Source: Pseudoalteromonas luteoviolacea (GTDB lineage: Bacteria > Pseudomonadota > Gammaproteobacteria > Enterobacterales > Alteromonadaceae). Taken from it: DNA of 64,000 bases. How positions within the stretch are numbered: position 1 is the first letter of the stretch; the number at the start of each line of letters is the position of its first letter. Of the stretch, positions 42,964-52,607 are shown one piece after another. The notes under the pieces were generated by a model that was given only the letters and a program-made list of their open reading frames with translations, was not told the DNA's origin and ran no database searches. The DNA lies in contig NZ_CP015411.1 in NCBI RefSeq assembly GCF_001750165.1, positions 1,268,001-1,332,000 on the forward strand, read 5' to 3'. Both the position numbers and the translations under genes were made by a program.

Positions 42964-45219
42964 TTAATTATTTAAAAAATAGGGTCTACGGTAGCCAAAT
43001 ATACCTTGTTTAAGTAATTGGCTTGCATCGTATCTTGACTTACTTCCCAACCCTTTTAGCACAAAATTAAAATTTATGCTTGAGTCGAAAACTGGGTCTT
43101 GAAAACTCGTAGATTGATTCAAGTCAGTTTCTATCGTTCTGTTTCCTGTGATTTGCACAGCCCAGCAGCATGATTCGTATTGCACGCCGGCAAAAACTTC
43201 AATACTGCGTTTGCTGGTCAAATCTCGGTGGTAACTTGCTACAACTTGCCAATTGTCATCAATTGGTAGACTGGTGAAGATGCCAACCTGATCTATCTCA
43301 TTACCTGAGACATCATTTACGTAGTGATGGTTCAACTGTACCAGTTTTTTATTATTACCTCGATAGTCAATTGTCATATGCGAGCGTATTAAATCTTTCT
43401 CATCGGCATCGTACTGTATCCCACCAGAGAAGTACCACCTTGGATGCCAATGTATTTTTGTCTCTGCTGCGAATAATGCGTTATAGTTTTTCTCGCCAAA
43501 GCGGTTGTCTAATGCACTTTCTGTTGGTTTAGCTGAGTTACTGAGGTAGATAATTTGGCCAACACTTAAACTAAAACGTTCAGTATTTTTGCTATCTAGT
43601 AAGCGTGTTGTGGCACCAAGGGTAAACTGATTTGCTTCAGATATATAGTCTACGCCAGAAAAACGGCGCTCTCTAAATAGTCCGAAAAAATCGTCCTGCA
43701 TTTTAACTGTGTCGTAAGATCCAATCCTACTTTGGTCTTTTTCTGGGGTATATAGGTACTGTATTTGTGGCTCTAAGGTTTGAATACCATCAGAAAGCAA
43801 CAAATTCGTACTACGTTCAAGGTTTAATTGGCCATGAAGTCTAACTTGAGGCAGGGTACGCGATATTGACTCAGCATATTCTGTTTTATTGAAACTGCCG
43901 TTTTGCTCATAATGTGTATGTAGCAGCGAGAGTTTTGAATCGAATGACCAAGCATAGTCGTTCAGGTTATATGTGACGCTTGGTTCTAAGTGAATTCTAG
44001 TTGCGTCCGTTATTTCGGCATCATCATTTTTAAAATGACTCATTTGCCCAGTAAATTGCCAATCCACACCAAAGTATTTTTCTGCAGTTCGATTTTTAAC
44101 GGTAATTTCGGGAAATGCTGCGTATGATTCTGCATGATTACCGAGTACTTCAAAGTTATGTAACTGCAAGTCGATCAACCAGTCTTCACCAAGGTAACTT
44201 AATTGAGCTTTCCTTGATAATTGGGTGTCAGTTTGGTTCGCATAATTTGATCCCAAATCTGTTAGGTAATTATCATCACTGACATTGGTGACATCAATAT
44301 TGGCGCGCCAGTTATCACCAAAATAGCTTTTTTGTTGCCAATGGACTAAGTAACGCTCTTCCAAATCCGGTTCAGACTTGTCATCGCTAAGAAATTCAGT
44401 CGCAAATATACCTGCATGCTGCTCAGTTAAATAACGAAACTCACCTTGCAGCTGCAGTCCTTTATTAGACATGTATCTTGGCGTGAGTAGTGCATCATAA
44501 TTTTCTGCGAGGTTGAGGTAGTAAGGAGTAACAATTTCTAATCCATAGCGATTTGAGCTAGATAGAGTGGGTGTTAATAGACCTGACTTTCTTTTATCGT
44601 CAATTGGAAATGTGAAATAAGGCACATAAATCACTGGAGTATCCAGTATTTTAAGAACTGTATTATATGTTTCGCCCCAACCTTTTTCTTTGTCTAGTGT
44701 AATAGAACTGGCTTCAATTTCCCAAAAAGGGGTATTGCTCGGGCAAGTTGTAAAACTTGAGTTGAATAAGTCAACTTGGGTTGATGTGGCACGTAGTTTT
44801 TCTGCTTTGCCTTTACCAAGCTGTTGAGTTAATTGATACTGGGCACCAAGCAAGCTAAATTCACTTTGGCTTAGATCAGCATACATACCGCTGCTATTTA
44901 CCATGGTGTAATTGTCCTGAAATAGCAATGGGCCTGAGGCGTTTAGCAACCCTTTACGCTTGTCAATGAGAGCACTCTTTGCTGTGACTGTCATTGTTTG
45001 AGTATTCACGGCGACGTCCCCTGAAAACTCTGCGCTATCAGTGCCTTGTAATTCAACTTTATTTGCTTGAATATCGATGGTTTCAGGCAGCAAGCCTTGC
45101 ATAGGTTGCCAGTCTTTTGGTTGAAGATAGTCTTTACAGAGTCCGCTAACAGTGTTCGAATTAGCGATAACTTGTGTACTAATAAGGGGTAGGACTAAAA
45201 TGCCCCAATTTTTGCTCAT
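42964..45219 (-). CDS. lptD: LPS-assembly outer-membrane protein LptD
   Basis: Beta-barrel that, with LptE, places LPS in the outer leaflet. The 751-residue precursor has a signal peptide, an OstA/LptA-like N-terminal domain (about 45-165; NKVELQGTDSAEFSGDVAV) and a large barrel with WRANIDVTNVSDDNYL. Four cysteines expected for the essential disulfides are present: C28, C159 and the adjacent pair C684-C685 (YESCCWAVQ). First gene of the leftward run; it diverges from amgK-murU. Confidence 0.96.
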   Translation of the reverse strand: MSKNWGILVLPLISTQVIANSNTVSGLCKDYLQPKDWQPMQGLLPETIDIQANKVELQGTDSAEFSGDVAVNTQTMTVTAKSALIDKRKGLLNASGPLLFQDNYTMVNSSGMYADLSQSEFSLLGAQYQLTQQLGKGKAEKLRATSTQVDLFNSSFTTCPSNTPFWEIEASSITLDKEKGWGETYNTVLKILDTPVIYVPYFTFPIDDKRKSGLLTPTLSSSNRYGLEIVTPYYLNLAENYDALLTPRYMSNKGLQLQGEFRYLTEQHAGIFATEFLSDDKSEPDLEERYLVHWQQKSYFGDNWRANIDVTNVSDDNYLTDLGSNYANQTDTQLSRKAQLSYLGEDWLIDLQLHNFEVLGNHAESYAAFPEITVKNRTAEKYFGVDWQFTGQMSHFKNDDAEITDATRIHLEPSVTYNLNDYAWSFDSKLSLLHTHYEQNGSFNKTEYAESISRTLPQVRLHGQLNLERSTNLLLSDGIQTLEPQIQYLYTPEKDQSRIGSYDTVKMQDDFFGLFRERRFSGVDYISEANQFTLGATTRLLDSKNTERFSLSVGQIIYLSNSAKPTESALDNRFGEKNYNALFAAETKIHWHPRWYFSGGIQYDADEKDLIRSHMTIDYRGNNKKLVQLNHHYVNDVSGNEIDQVGIFTSLPIDDNWQVVASYHRDLTSKRSIEVFAGVQYESCCWAVQITGNRTIETDLNQSTSFQDPVFDSSINFNFVLKGLGSKSRYDASQLLKQGIFGYRRPYFLNN

Positions 45220-45315
45220 TTATCGACCTTGTCTACCTAGCACCACGATTGAGCCAGACATGATAAATGAAAATAGTGCTAAATACAGTAATTAAGATCA
45301 GTAAATGGTGAAAAT

Positions 45316-46356
45316 ATGGCGAGTTTAACTCCGGCAATAGAATTAAAAAGAGCGCAATATAGGACACAGTTTGTCGATGAGCAACTAAAGCGACTTACTG
45401 ATGGTTTTGATGCTTATAGTATTGATGCGATTACTGGTGATGCAAGTTTTAGATTATATTTTCGGATTCAATTCAAGCAAACCAAATACATTTTAATGGA
45501 TGTGTCACCTGAAAAGGGCTCCATTGAACCGTTTGTGCATCTAAATCAGGTTTTTGCAGATGGTGGTTTGGCTGTACCAAAAATTTTAGCTGTTGATGTT
45601 GAGCTAGGGTTTATCTTGCTTGAAGATTTAGGTTCAGTGCATTTGGCTGATATCGTTGCTCAGCAAGATGGTGATGATCATTATCAAGCTCTACTTTCAT
45701 GGCTACCTCAAATTGCCAAGCTCAGTCCATCGAAATGGATGAACCCATATGATGCAGCCTTCATTACTCAAGAAATGGATATATTTAAATTTTGGCTGCT
45801 GGAGCAATGGCTTGGTTACTCTAGTACCAATGATTTTAAAAAGAATTGGCAGCAGCTGACAATATTGTTAACGGAGTCTATGTTAAGGCAACCTCAAGTT
45901 GTAATGCATCGAGATTTTCATAGCCGTAATGTGATGTATTGTAAAGACCAAGGCAGGTTAATTGATTATCAAGATGCAGTTGTGGGTCCAGTATGCTACG
46001 ACGCTGTTTCCCTACTGAAAGATTGTTATATTAAACTGCCCGTTGAGCAATTTGAACGCCTCAGAGAAGAGAGTTTTTGTCAGTTATTTAATGCAGGGCT
46101 ATTAAGTAATATGACTTATGAGCAGTATATTGAGTATTTTAATTTTACAGGGATGCAAAGGCATTTAAAGGCCGCTGGCATTTTCGTTAGGTTGTATTTG
46201 AGAGACGGTAAATCAGGATACCTGCCAAATATATTACCAACGCTAGAGTATGTTATAGAAGCCGCACAGATGTACCCTCAGTTTCAATGGCTTGCAACTT
46301 GGCTACATTCCGAGATAATACCCATGATAGAAGAAAAGTTAGCAGAGTCGTTATGA
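45316..46356 (+). CDS. amgK: anomeric MurNAc/GlcNAc kinase AmgK
   Basis: Aminoglycoside-phosphotransferase-fold sugar kinase of 346 residues, assigned to AmgK, which phosphorylates the anomeric carbon of MurNAc in peptidoglycan recycling. Kinase features are the catalytic MHRDFHSRNVMY (HxDxxxxN) and metal-binding RLIDYQDAVVGPVCYD; SFRLYFRI and ILLEDLGSVHLAD lie before. The assignment relies on overlap (ATGA) with a murU-type nucleotidyltransferase and on position beside lptD, as in Pseudomonas. Family resemblance alone would only say phosphotransferase. Confidence 0.85.
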   Translation: MASLTPAIELKRAQYRTQFVDEQLKRLTDGFDAYSIDAITGDASFRLYFRIQFKQTKYILMDVSPEKGSIEPFVHLNQVFADGGLAVPKILAVDVELGFILLEDLGSVHLADIVAQQDGDDHYQALLSWLPQIAKLSPSKWMNPYDAAFITQEMDIFKFWLLEQWLGYSSTNDFKKNWQQLTILLTESMLRQPQVVMHRDFHSRNVMYCKDQGRLIDYQDAVVGPVCYDAVSLLKDCYIKLPVEQFERLREESFCQLFNAGLLSNMTYEQYIEYFNFTGMQRHLKAAGIFVRLYLRDGKSGYLPNILPTLEYVIEAAQMYPQFQWLATWLHSEIIPMIEEKLAESL

Positions 46357-47030
46357 AAGCAATGATCTTAGCTGCTGGCCGCGGTCAGCGGATGATGCCA
46401 CTGACAGCCCAGATGCCAAAACCGATGCTCGAGGTCGCAGGTAAACCATTAATTGCTTACCACCTAGAGCGACTGAAGCAAGCAGGCATTAAGCAAGTTG
46501 TGATCAACTTGGCTTGGTGCGGTGAGAAAATTGAGCAGTATTTTGGTGCGGGTGAGCAGTTGGGTATGCAGATTGAGTACAGCTATGAGCATGATGGGGG
46601 CCTCGAAACTGCAGGTGGTATAGCGAAAGCACTGCCAAGCCTGTGCACAGATAATGATGTATTCATCGTGATAAATGGAGACATTTTTACTGACTATGAC
46701 GTACATGCCTTGACGCAATTAAAGCTGATGCCCGGTGAAGCTCATATCGTTCTCGTTGAAAATCCGCCTCATAACCTTGATGGTGATTTTTGCTTGACAC
46801 ATCAGTCACTAAATCAGCAAACATACACATTCTCAGGTATTGGTTTATATCACAAAGCATTTTTCAAAGATGTTACTGTTTCCAAAGTCCCTTTAGGTCC
46901 CATGTTAAGAAGTGCGATAAGAGATCAGGTGCTCTCTAGTGAACTGTATTTAGGGCAATGGCATGATATTGGTACGCCTGAGCGATTAAAAGAGATAAAT
47001 GCAGCCGTGGAGGCAAATCATGTGGGGTAA
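46353..47030 (+). CDS. murU: MurNAc-1-phosphate uridylyltransferase MurU
   Basis: Sugar-phosphate nucleotidyltransferase of 225 residues that would convert MurNAc-1-phosphate to UDP-MurNAc, bypassing early UDP-MurNAc synthesis and thus the fosfomycin target. Signatures are MILAAGRGQRMMPLT, PKPMLEVAGKPLI, GGLETAGGIAKALP and VINGDIFTDYD, with WHDIGTPERL near the end. The ATG at 46353 overlaps the amgK stop, and an in-frame GTG/ATG-free extension upstream is ignored. It overlaps djlA by 11 bases. Confidence 0.9.
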   Translation: MKAMILAAGRGQRMMPLTAQMPKPMLEVAGKPLIAYHLERLKQAGIKQVVINLAWCGEKIEQYFGAGEQLGMQIEYSYEHDGGLETAGGIAKALPSLCTDNDVFIVINGDIFTDYDVHALTQLKLMPGEAHIVLVENPPHNLDGDFCLTHQSLNQQTYTFSGIGLYHKAFFKDVTVSKVPLGPMLRSAIRDQVLSSELYLGQWHDIGTPERLKEINAAVEANHVG

Positions 47031-47892
47031 GATACTCGGAGCTGGATTCGGATTTTTATTTGGAAAATGGTTAGGTGCAATATTGGGAGGCTATTTAGGC
47101 CACTTGTTCGATAAAAGTTTAAAGCAGGATTTTGATAAAGCAGGAGGGTTTCAAGGCTTCTTTAACGGTGATGACCTAAATGAGCGCCAAGCTTTATTTT
47201 TTTCTAGTTGTTTTGCTGTTATGGGCCATATTGCAAAGTCTAATGGCAGAGTCAGCGAAATGCATATTCAAGCGGCGTCAGCGTTTATGGATGATATGGC
47301 ACTGCATGGCGATGACAGAAAGGAAGCACAAAGTGCTTTTAATTCAGGTAAACACGGCGATTTTTCCATTAAAGAATGTGTTGGTGATTTTAAAGAAGCC
47401 TTTGCCAGGCGCTACGACTTATTGCAGCTTTTTTTAGAGATTCAAATTCAAATGGCGTTTTCAGATGGCCATCTTTCTTCAAAAGAGTTGGAACTTTTAA
47501 AGTTGGTAAGTAAATACTTAGGCATTGGTGCAAAGCACTTTAATTTTGTACTTAAACGCTATCAGGCTGAGTTTAAATTCCGTCAGCAGCGCGCTCAATG
47601 GCAGTCTCAACAACGTAGTCATCAGTCAAGTCAGAACGGCCATCGTGAATATCAGAAGTCAAACCGTAGTTTCACGGCACCTGAGCCAGAGGTTTCGAGG
47701 CATCAAGCTTTAGCTGTGTTAGGCTTGGAGCAGGGAGCGAGTGAAAAAGAAATTAAACGCGCTTATCGCAAACTAATGGCGCAGCATCATCCTGATAAAT
47801 TGGTCTCGCAAGGCTTGCCTGAGCATATGATGGAAGTCGCTAAAGCCAAATCGCAGAGCATTCAAGCTGCTTATGAAGCACTCAAAAATTAG
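47020..47892 (+). CDS. djlA: co-chaperone DjlA
   Basis: Membrane-anchored DnaK co-chaperone of 290 residues. A glycine-rich N-terminal transmembrane segment (GAGFGFLFGKWLGAILGGYLG), a TerB-like helical domain (about 55-180), a polar linker (about 185-225) and a C-terminal J domain with the HPD motif (AQHHPDKLVSQG). GGAGG precedes the ATG at 47020, inside the end of murU. Enterobacterial djlA also lies beside lptD. Confidence 0.94.
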   Translation: MWGKILGAGFGFLFGKWLGAILGGYLGHLFDKSLKQDFDKAGGFQGFFNGDDLNERQALFFSSCFAVMGHIAKSNGRVSEMHIQAASAFMDDMALHGDDRKEAQSAFNSGKHGDFSIKECVGDFKEAFARRYDLLQLFLEIQIQMAFSDGHLSSKELELLKLVSKYLGIGAKHFNFVLKRYQAEFKFRQQRAQWQSQQRSHQSSQNGHREYQKSNRSFTAPEPEVSRHQALAVLGLEQGASEKEIKRAYRKLMAQHHPDKLVSQGLPEHMMEVAKAKSQSIQAAYEALKN

Positions 47893-47896
47893 TATT

Positions 47897-48760
47897 TTAT
47901 AATTGTCTCAAAAACCCTGATAGTTCTTTTTTTAATCTGTATTGCTGATGCATTTGAGAGCTTTGGCCAAATAACTCTCTTTGTCGATAATCGTATTTAC
48001 TATTTCTTTTCGCCCAGCGGCGTCTGTCTTTTATGGTATGAAGAACAGCTGGGTTATCATATGAATAAAACACATCAAGTAGTGCCGGGCTGACAAGTGA
48101 CAAACTTGCAGCGAGGTGTTTATTTCTATTTGGATTAGCAAGTTGAGCACTGACCGTTATCAAAGCATCAATACGAATTTTGGGTAGGGTTGCTAAATGT
48201 TCCGCAAATAACCCTGCGCTATTACCAAATGCGACAATGGCAATATGTTCGTGCTCACGTAATGCAAGCGTTTTATAAAGCGCATCAAAACGAGCAACGA
48301 GCTCAAGCTTATATTCATTTAATGCTGACTCACTGACAGGGGCAATAGCCATTTTTTGTTTTGATTTCGGTTGGCTTTCAATAATACCGTCTTGGATCAG
48401 ACTTGCATTGAGATCGAATTGGGGTGAAGGTATCACATAGGTATCGTAGCCATCATCATTAAGCGCTTCTCTTAAAAAACTTAATCCATTTCCCTGTAAT
48501 GGGGATTGTTCTATGCCGGGCAGCATCACAATAATGCCACGTTTACTGCCACTCATATACTCGGAAAATAGAACTGGGATCTCTCGCTCATCGTCTTTGA
48601 TGGTGACAAAGGAGTCGCTTGATAAATAATAGCCAAGATCTGACTCAATGATCTTGGTTTTGGGTGTTGGAGCAATATGCTCAGCAGCCATGCACAGACC
48701 TTGAAAACCAACCAGAACGGATATGCAAAGCATCAAATTTAAAAAAGTCTGTTTTTTCAT
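47897..48760 (-). CDS. DUF3530 family secreted alpha/beta-hydrolase-like protein
   Basis: A 287-residue exported protein of the uncharacterised DUF3530 family. Signal peptide (FLNLMLCISVLVGFQGLCMA), then a hydrolase-like body: GIIVMLPGIEQSP, a nucleophile-elbow-like FGNSAGLFAEHL and a hydrophobic strand ALITVSAQL. GxSxG is replaced by GNSAG, which still offers a serine. Basic, Gln- and Arg-rich C-terminal tail (RRWAKRNSKYDYRQRE). Convergent with djlA, four bases apart. Catalytic activity is unproven. Confidence 0.82.
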   Translation of the reverse strand: MKKQTFLNLMLCISVLVGFQGLCMAAEHIAPTPKTKIIESDLGYYLSSDSFVTIKDDEREIPVLFSEYMSGSKRGIIVMLPGIEQSPLQGNGLSFLREALNDDGYDTYVIPSPQFDLNASLIQDGIIESQPKSKQKMAIAPVSESALNEYKLELVARFDALYKTLALREHEHIAIVAFGNSAGLFAEHLATLPKIRIDALITVSAQLANPNRNKHLAASLSLVSPALLDVFYSYDNPAVLHTIKDRRRWAKRNSKYDYRQRELFGQSSQMHQQYRLKKELSGFLRQL

Positions 48761-48881
48761 AACATCGATAGATCAGCAGGTTGGTAATTGTCTTTAGTAT
48801 CGGCTAAAAAGCAATGAGCTTTAGTATTTTAATTTTGGAATTTGGTACACTAAGCAGATAAGAAGAAATGGAGATTAGCTG

Positions 48882-49820
48882 GTGTCTAATAAAGCAGACA
48901 GTAAACGTGATTACATTTGGTTGTTTTTTAAAGGTGCAGGCATGGGGGCTGCAGATTTGGTACCGGGGGTATCGGGTGGTACGGTGGCTTTTATAACAGG
49001 TATCTATGCTCGGTTATTAGCTGCGATAAAAAGTGTTGATATGGCTGTTTTAAAAATGGTGTTAAAAGGCCAAATTAAGGACGCTTGGTCACATATTGAT
49101 GGTAATTTTTTACTTGCAGTGTTTGGCGGGCTGTTTACAAGTGCGCTTTCTTTATCAAAAATTATTGCTTATTTACTCGAAAATCATCAGACTTTTGTTT
49201 GGTCATTCTTTTTTGGTTTGATAATTGCCTCCTTTGTATATATTGCCAAACAAGTAGAGCGTTGGCAGATACAGCACATTGTCAGTTGTTTAAGCGGGAT
49301 TGTGATTGCTGTCATGATCACCTCTTTGAGCCCTGCAGAAGCGCAGGCGCAGCCATGGTTTTATTTCATTGCTGGCAGCATCGCAATTTGCGCAATGATA
49401 CTACCTGGTATTTCAGGCAGCTTTATTCTGTTACTGTTGGGTATGTACGGTCATGTTCTTACAGCACTCAATGAGCGTGAATTTTTATTGATAGGATTGT
49501 TCTTGTTAGGGTGTATATGTGGCTTGATGGTTTTTTCACGTTTTTTATCATGGCTTTTGGCACGATATGAACAAGTTACATTTGCATTGTTAGCTGGCTT
49601 TTTAGTCGGTTCATTGAACATGTTGTGGCCATGGAAAAAAGTGGTATCTACCTATGTGAATTCGAGCGGAATAGAAAAACCTTTAATGCAAAAAAATATT
49701 TCACCAATGGAATTCACACAACTTACAGGCCAAGATGCTCAATTGGCCGTATGTATTGCGCTTGCAATATTCGGGCTAGCTCTAATTCTTGGCTTGGATA
49801 AACTCAGCCATCAAAAATAA
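48882..49820 (+). CDS. DUF368 family undecaprenyl-phosphate translocase (PopT-type)
   Basis: A 312-residue polytopic inner-membrane protein of the DUF368 family. Members (PopT) have been reported to return undecaprenyl phosphate across the membrane for reuse in wall synthesis. Signatures are MGAADLVPGVSGGTVAFITG and its internal repeat CAMILPGISGSFILLLLGMYG, typical of the inverted-repeat fold. Start is a GTG at 48882 with GGAGA upstream. Assignment to the family is firm; substrate is from published family work. Confidence 0.9.
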   Translation: MSNKADSKRDYIWLFFKGAGMGAADLVPGVSGGTVAFITGIYARLLAAIKSVDMAVLKMVLKGQIKDAWSHIDGNFLLAVFGGLFTSALSLSKIIAYLLENHQTFVWSFFFGLIIASFVYIAKQVERWQIQHIVSCLSGIVIAVMITSLSPAEAQAQPWFYFIAGSIAICAMILPGISGSFILLLLGMYGHVLTALNEREFLLIGLFLLGCICGLMVFSRFLSWLLARYEQVTFALLAGFLVGSLNMLWPWKKVVSTYVNSSGIEKPLMQKNISPMEFTQLTGQDAQLAVCIALAIFGLALILGLDKLSHQK

Positions 49821-49962
49821 AAATGGCGCACGTTACATGGTCGGGAACTTGTAGCGTGCCCCTCTCAGCACTAATGCTTTCCAGTATTTCAACTTATATT
49901 CAAAATAACGCAATAATGATTAAGTAACAAAATAATCATATTTGCTGTTTATCATAAAGGCT

Positions 49963-49977
49963 ATGACAAAATGTCAT
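49963..49977. promoter_or_regulatory. palindrome upstream of nhaD
   Basis: ATGACA-AAA-TGTCAT, perfect 6-bp arms, about 120 bases before the nhaD start in a 277-base gap. A possible regulator site; no regulator is assigned. Confidence 0.3.
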
Positions 49978-50097
49978 GCTTTAACCTGTAGTTTCGTAAA
50001 TTAGCTGTAAAATTAGACTAGAGTACAATGTCGCAAGTGTAAAAAGTGTGTTACTTTCTGGCGAAGATGTACTCACTAGACAAGGAAACACCTTGAA

Positions 50098-51543
50098 ATG
50101 AAACTTGTAGGGAACAGTTGCCTGCTGTTGTTCTGTTTGCTGGGGATAAACTTTCCAGCGTTTGCTGCTACCACTCAACTCGATTTGACTGCCAACACTC
50201 TGGGATTTGTATGTATCGCTATTTTTGTAGTTGCATACACACTGGTGATGCTTGAAGAAAAATTACATATGCGAAAGTCTAAACCCGTTTTGGTTGCGGC
50301 AGGCTTGATATGGATTTTAATTGGTGCGTTTTACATTGAGCAGGGCATGCCAGATGCTACAGAGCATGCGTTTCGTCATAATTTACTTGAATTTGCTGAG
50401 TTGATGCTGTTTTTACTGGTGGCGATGACTTATATCAACGCTTTGGAAGAGCGCAGATTATTTGATGCTTTGCGTTCTTGGATGGTGAGAAAAGAGTTTA
50501 ATTACAAAACTCTATTTTGGTTAACCGGATTCTTGTCTTTCTTTATTTCCCCAATTGCAGATAACTTAACAACTGCCTTGTTAATGTGCGCAGTAGTGAT
50601 GAAGGTAGCTGAAGGGGATAAGAAGTTTATCAATTTAAGCTGTATAAATATCGTGGTTGCTGCAAACGCTGGAGGCGCCTTTAGCCCCTTCGGTGATATT
50701 ACGACTTTAATGGTTTGGCAAGCGGGTATGGTGAAATTTAATGAGTTTTTTGTTTTGCTGATTCCATCAATTGCTAACTATGTGGTACCCGCGGCCATTA
50801 TGAGCTTTTTTGTGGCAAACAAAAAGCCTGCGGCTAGTTGTGAAAGTGTCGAGTTAAAGCGCGGGGCGCTTCGTATTTTAACGTTATTTCTACTGACTGT
50901 TGCAACCGCAGTAATGTGTCATAGCTTACTTCACTTGCCACCGGTGCTTGGTATGATGATGGGATTGGGGTATTTACAGTTTTTTGGTTATTTTTTAAGG
51001 GTGACATTACCGGGTTCATTGGCTCGTAAAAAGGCGATGGCAGAGCGTGAGGGTGATAAAGAACGATTGAAAAAGCTGGGTAGTGTCGTACCATTTGATG
51101 TCTTTAGTAAGGTTTCAAGAGCAGAGTGGGACACTTTATTATTCTTTTACGGAATAGTAATGTGTGTTGGCGGCCTTGGGTTTTTGGGTTACCTAAATTT
51201 GATGTCTCATGTGCTGTACGGTGGGTGGTCAACCACAGGTGCTAATGTATTTTTAGGTGTTATCTCAGCCGTAATTGACAACATCCCTGTGATGTTTGCT
51301 GTGTTGTCAATGCAGCCAGAAATGTCTCATGGTCAATGGTTATTGATCACCCTGACGGCAGGGGTGGGCGGTAGCTTACTTTCAATAGGATCAGCAGCAG
51401 GAGTGGCTTTGATGGGTCAAGCGAGAGGAAACTATACCTTTTTTGGACATCTTAAATGGACCCCGGTTATCGCTCTAGGATATGCGGCAAGCATTGCTGT
51501 TCACTTATGGCTGAATGCTGATTTATTTACTATTTATGGTTGA
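50098..51543 (+). CDS. nhaD: sodium:proton antiporter NhaD
   Basis: Na+/H+ antiporter of the ion-transporter superfamily common in marine bacteria, exporting sodium at alkaline pH. The 481-residue protein opens with a cleavable-looking hydrophobic segment (LLLFCLLGINFPAFAA), then about a dozen membrane helices. Family signatures include HNLLEFAELMLFLLVAMTYI, SPIADNLTTALLMCAVV, AGGAFSPFGDITTLMVW and VIDNIPVMFAVLSM. AAGGAAA precedes the ATG. Confidence 0.95.
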   Translation: MKLVGNSCLLLFCLLGINFPAFAATTQLDLTANTLGFVCIAIFVVAYTLVMLEEKLHMRKSKPVLVAAGLIWILIGAFYIEQGMPDATEHAFRHNLLEFAELMLFLLVAMTYINALEERRLFDALRSWMVRKEFNYKTLFWLTGFLSFFISPIADNLTTALLMCAVVMKVAEGDKKFINLSCINIVVAANAGGAFSPFGDITTLMVWQAGMVKFNEFFVLLIPSIANYVVPAAIMSFFVANKKPAASCESVELKRGALRILTLFLLTVATAVMCHSLLHLPPVLGMMMGLGYLQFFGYFLRVTLPGSLARKKAMAEREGDKERLKKLGSVVPFDVFSKVSRAEWDTLLFFYGIVMCVGGLGFLGYLNLMSHVLYGGWSTTGANVFLGVISAVIDNIPVMFAVLSMQPEMSHGQWLLITLTAGVGGSLLSIGSAAGVALMGQARGNYTFFGHLKWTPVIALGYAASIAVHLWLNADLFTIYG

Positions 51544-51549
51544 TCAGCT

Positions 51550-52539
51550 TTAAGAACCGATGCTAATTTGATGGTAGGCCGAGCGTAATGCTTGGTCTAC
51601 TGGTTTGTTTTGTTCCGTGGCTCTGATAATACAGTGGCGAGTGACTTGTCCTGCCACTTTACCGATCATGACGCCAGTGCTTTCTTGAGCTGCTCTGACC
51701 GCTTCAATGCCGAGCTCTGTCGCTAATATGCGATCTTCTGGTGAGGGACTGCCACCGCGTTGTATATACCCTAATACACATACCGCACTTTCAATCTTGT
51801 CTGCATCTTGTAGATCTTTCTTTAAACCCAGAGGCCCGTTTGGCCAGAGATTTTCAGCAAGCACTATGACAAACCCATTTTGATTAGTCTGTTTTTGCGA
51901 TTGAATTTTAGCGACTAAGTCAGTTTTTACTTGATCTAAACTATTTATATTACAGTTTTCAAATGACAGGATTGATTCTGCTCCTGTAGCGAGTCCGACA
52001 TTAAACGCGATATGGCCACTGTGGCGACCCATGACCTCGACGATAAAAACGCGTTCAAATGCGTTTGCGGTATCGCGAATTTTGTCTATTGCTTGTGTTG
52101 CCGTATTAACTGCACTGGCAAAGCCTATGGTTGTGTCAGTACAGGCAAGATCATTGTCAATAGTTGCAGGGATCCCAATAAGATTGCCAGACCAATAGGT
52201 TTGTAATGCCATCATCCCGCGAAAGGAACCATCACCTCCTATGACAATTAAGGCATCGACTTTGTGTTTTGTCAGCGTATTTGCAACTTGCTTGAGACCT
52301 TCATCTTGATGCATTTCTTGACAGCGTGCACTTTTTAAAATCGTGCCGCCATGTTGAATAATAGGAGCCACTAAATCGGCCGATAGGTAACGATATTCAT
52401 CATTTAATAGTCCGTTGTAACCATGGTAAAAGCCAATACACTGGATTTTTTGATCATGGCATGACAATACAATCGAACGTATTGCCGCATTCATACCGGG
52501 TGCATCGCCGCCGCTGGTGATAATTGCTATGCGTTTCAT
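51550..52539 (-). CDS. pfkA: ATP-dependent 6-phosphofructokinase
   Basis: Glycolytic kinase making fructose-1,6-bisphosphate. The 329-residue protein has ITSGGDAPGMNAAIRS, the nucleotide site IGGDGSFRGM, where Gly after GGD indicates ATP rather than pyrophosphate as donor, catalytic PATIDNDLACTDTTIGF and MGRHSGHIA, and YIQRGGSPSPEDR. Convergent with nhaD with only six bases between. Confidence 0.96.
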   Translation of the reverse strand: MKRIAIITSGGDAPGMNAAIRSIVLSCHDQKIQCIGFYHGYNGLLNDEYRYLSADLVAPIIQHGGTILKSARCQEMHQDEGLKQVANTLTKHKVDALIVIGGDGSFRGMMALQTYWSGNLIGIPATIDNDLACTDTTIGFASAVNTATQAIDKIRDTANAFERVFIVEVMGRHSGHIAFNVGLATGAESILSFENCNINSLDQVKTDLVAKIQSQKQTNQNGFVIVLAENLWPNGPLGLKKDLQDADKIESAVCVLGYIQRGGSPSPEDRILATELGIEAVRAAQESTGVMIGKVAGQVTRHCIIRATEQNKPVDQALRSAYHQISIGS

Positions 52540-52607
52540 GTATTCCCCAATTGATTAGGAGCATGCAAGTTTTATCGTAGACAGCGATGCCCAAATGTCA
52601 AAATTGT

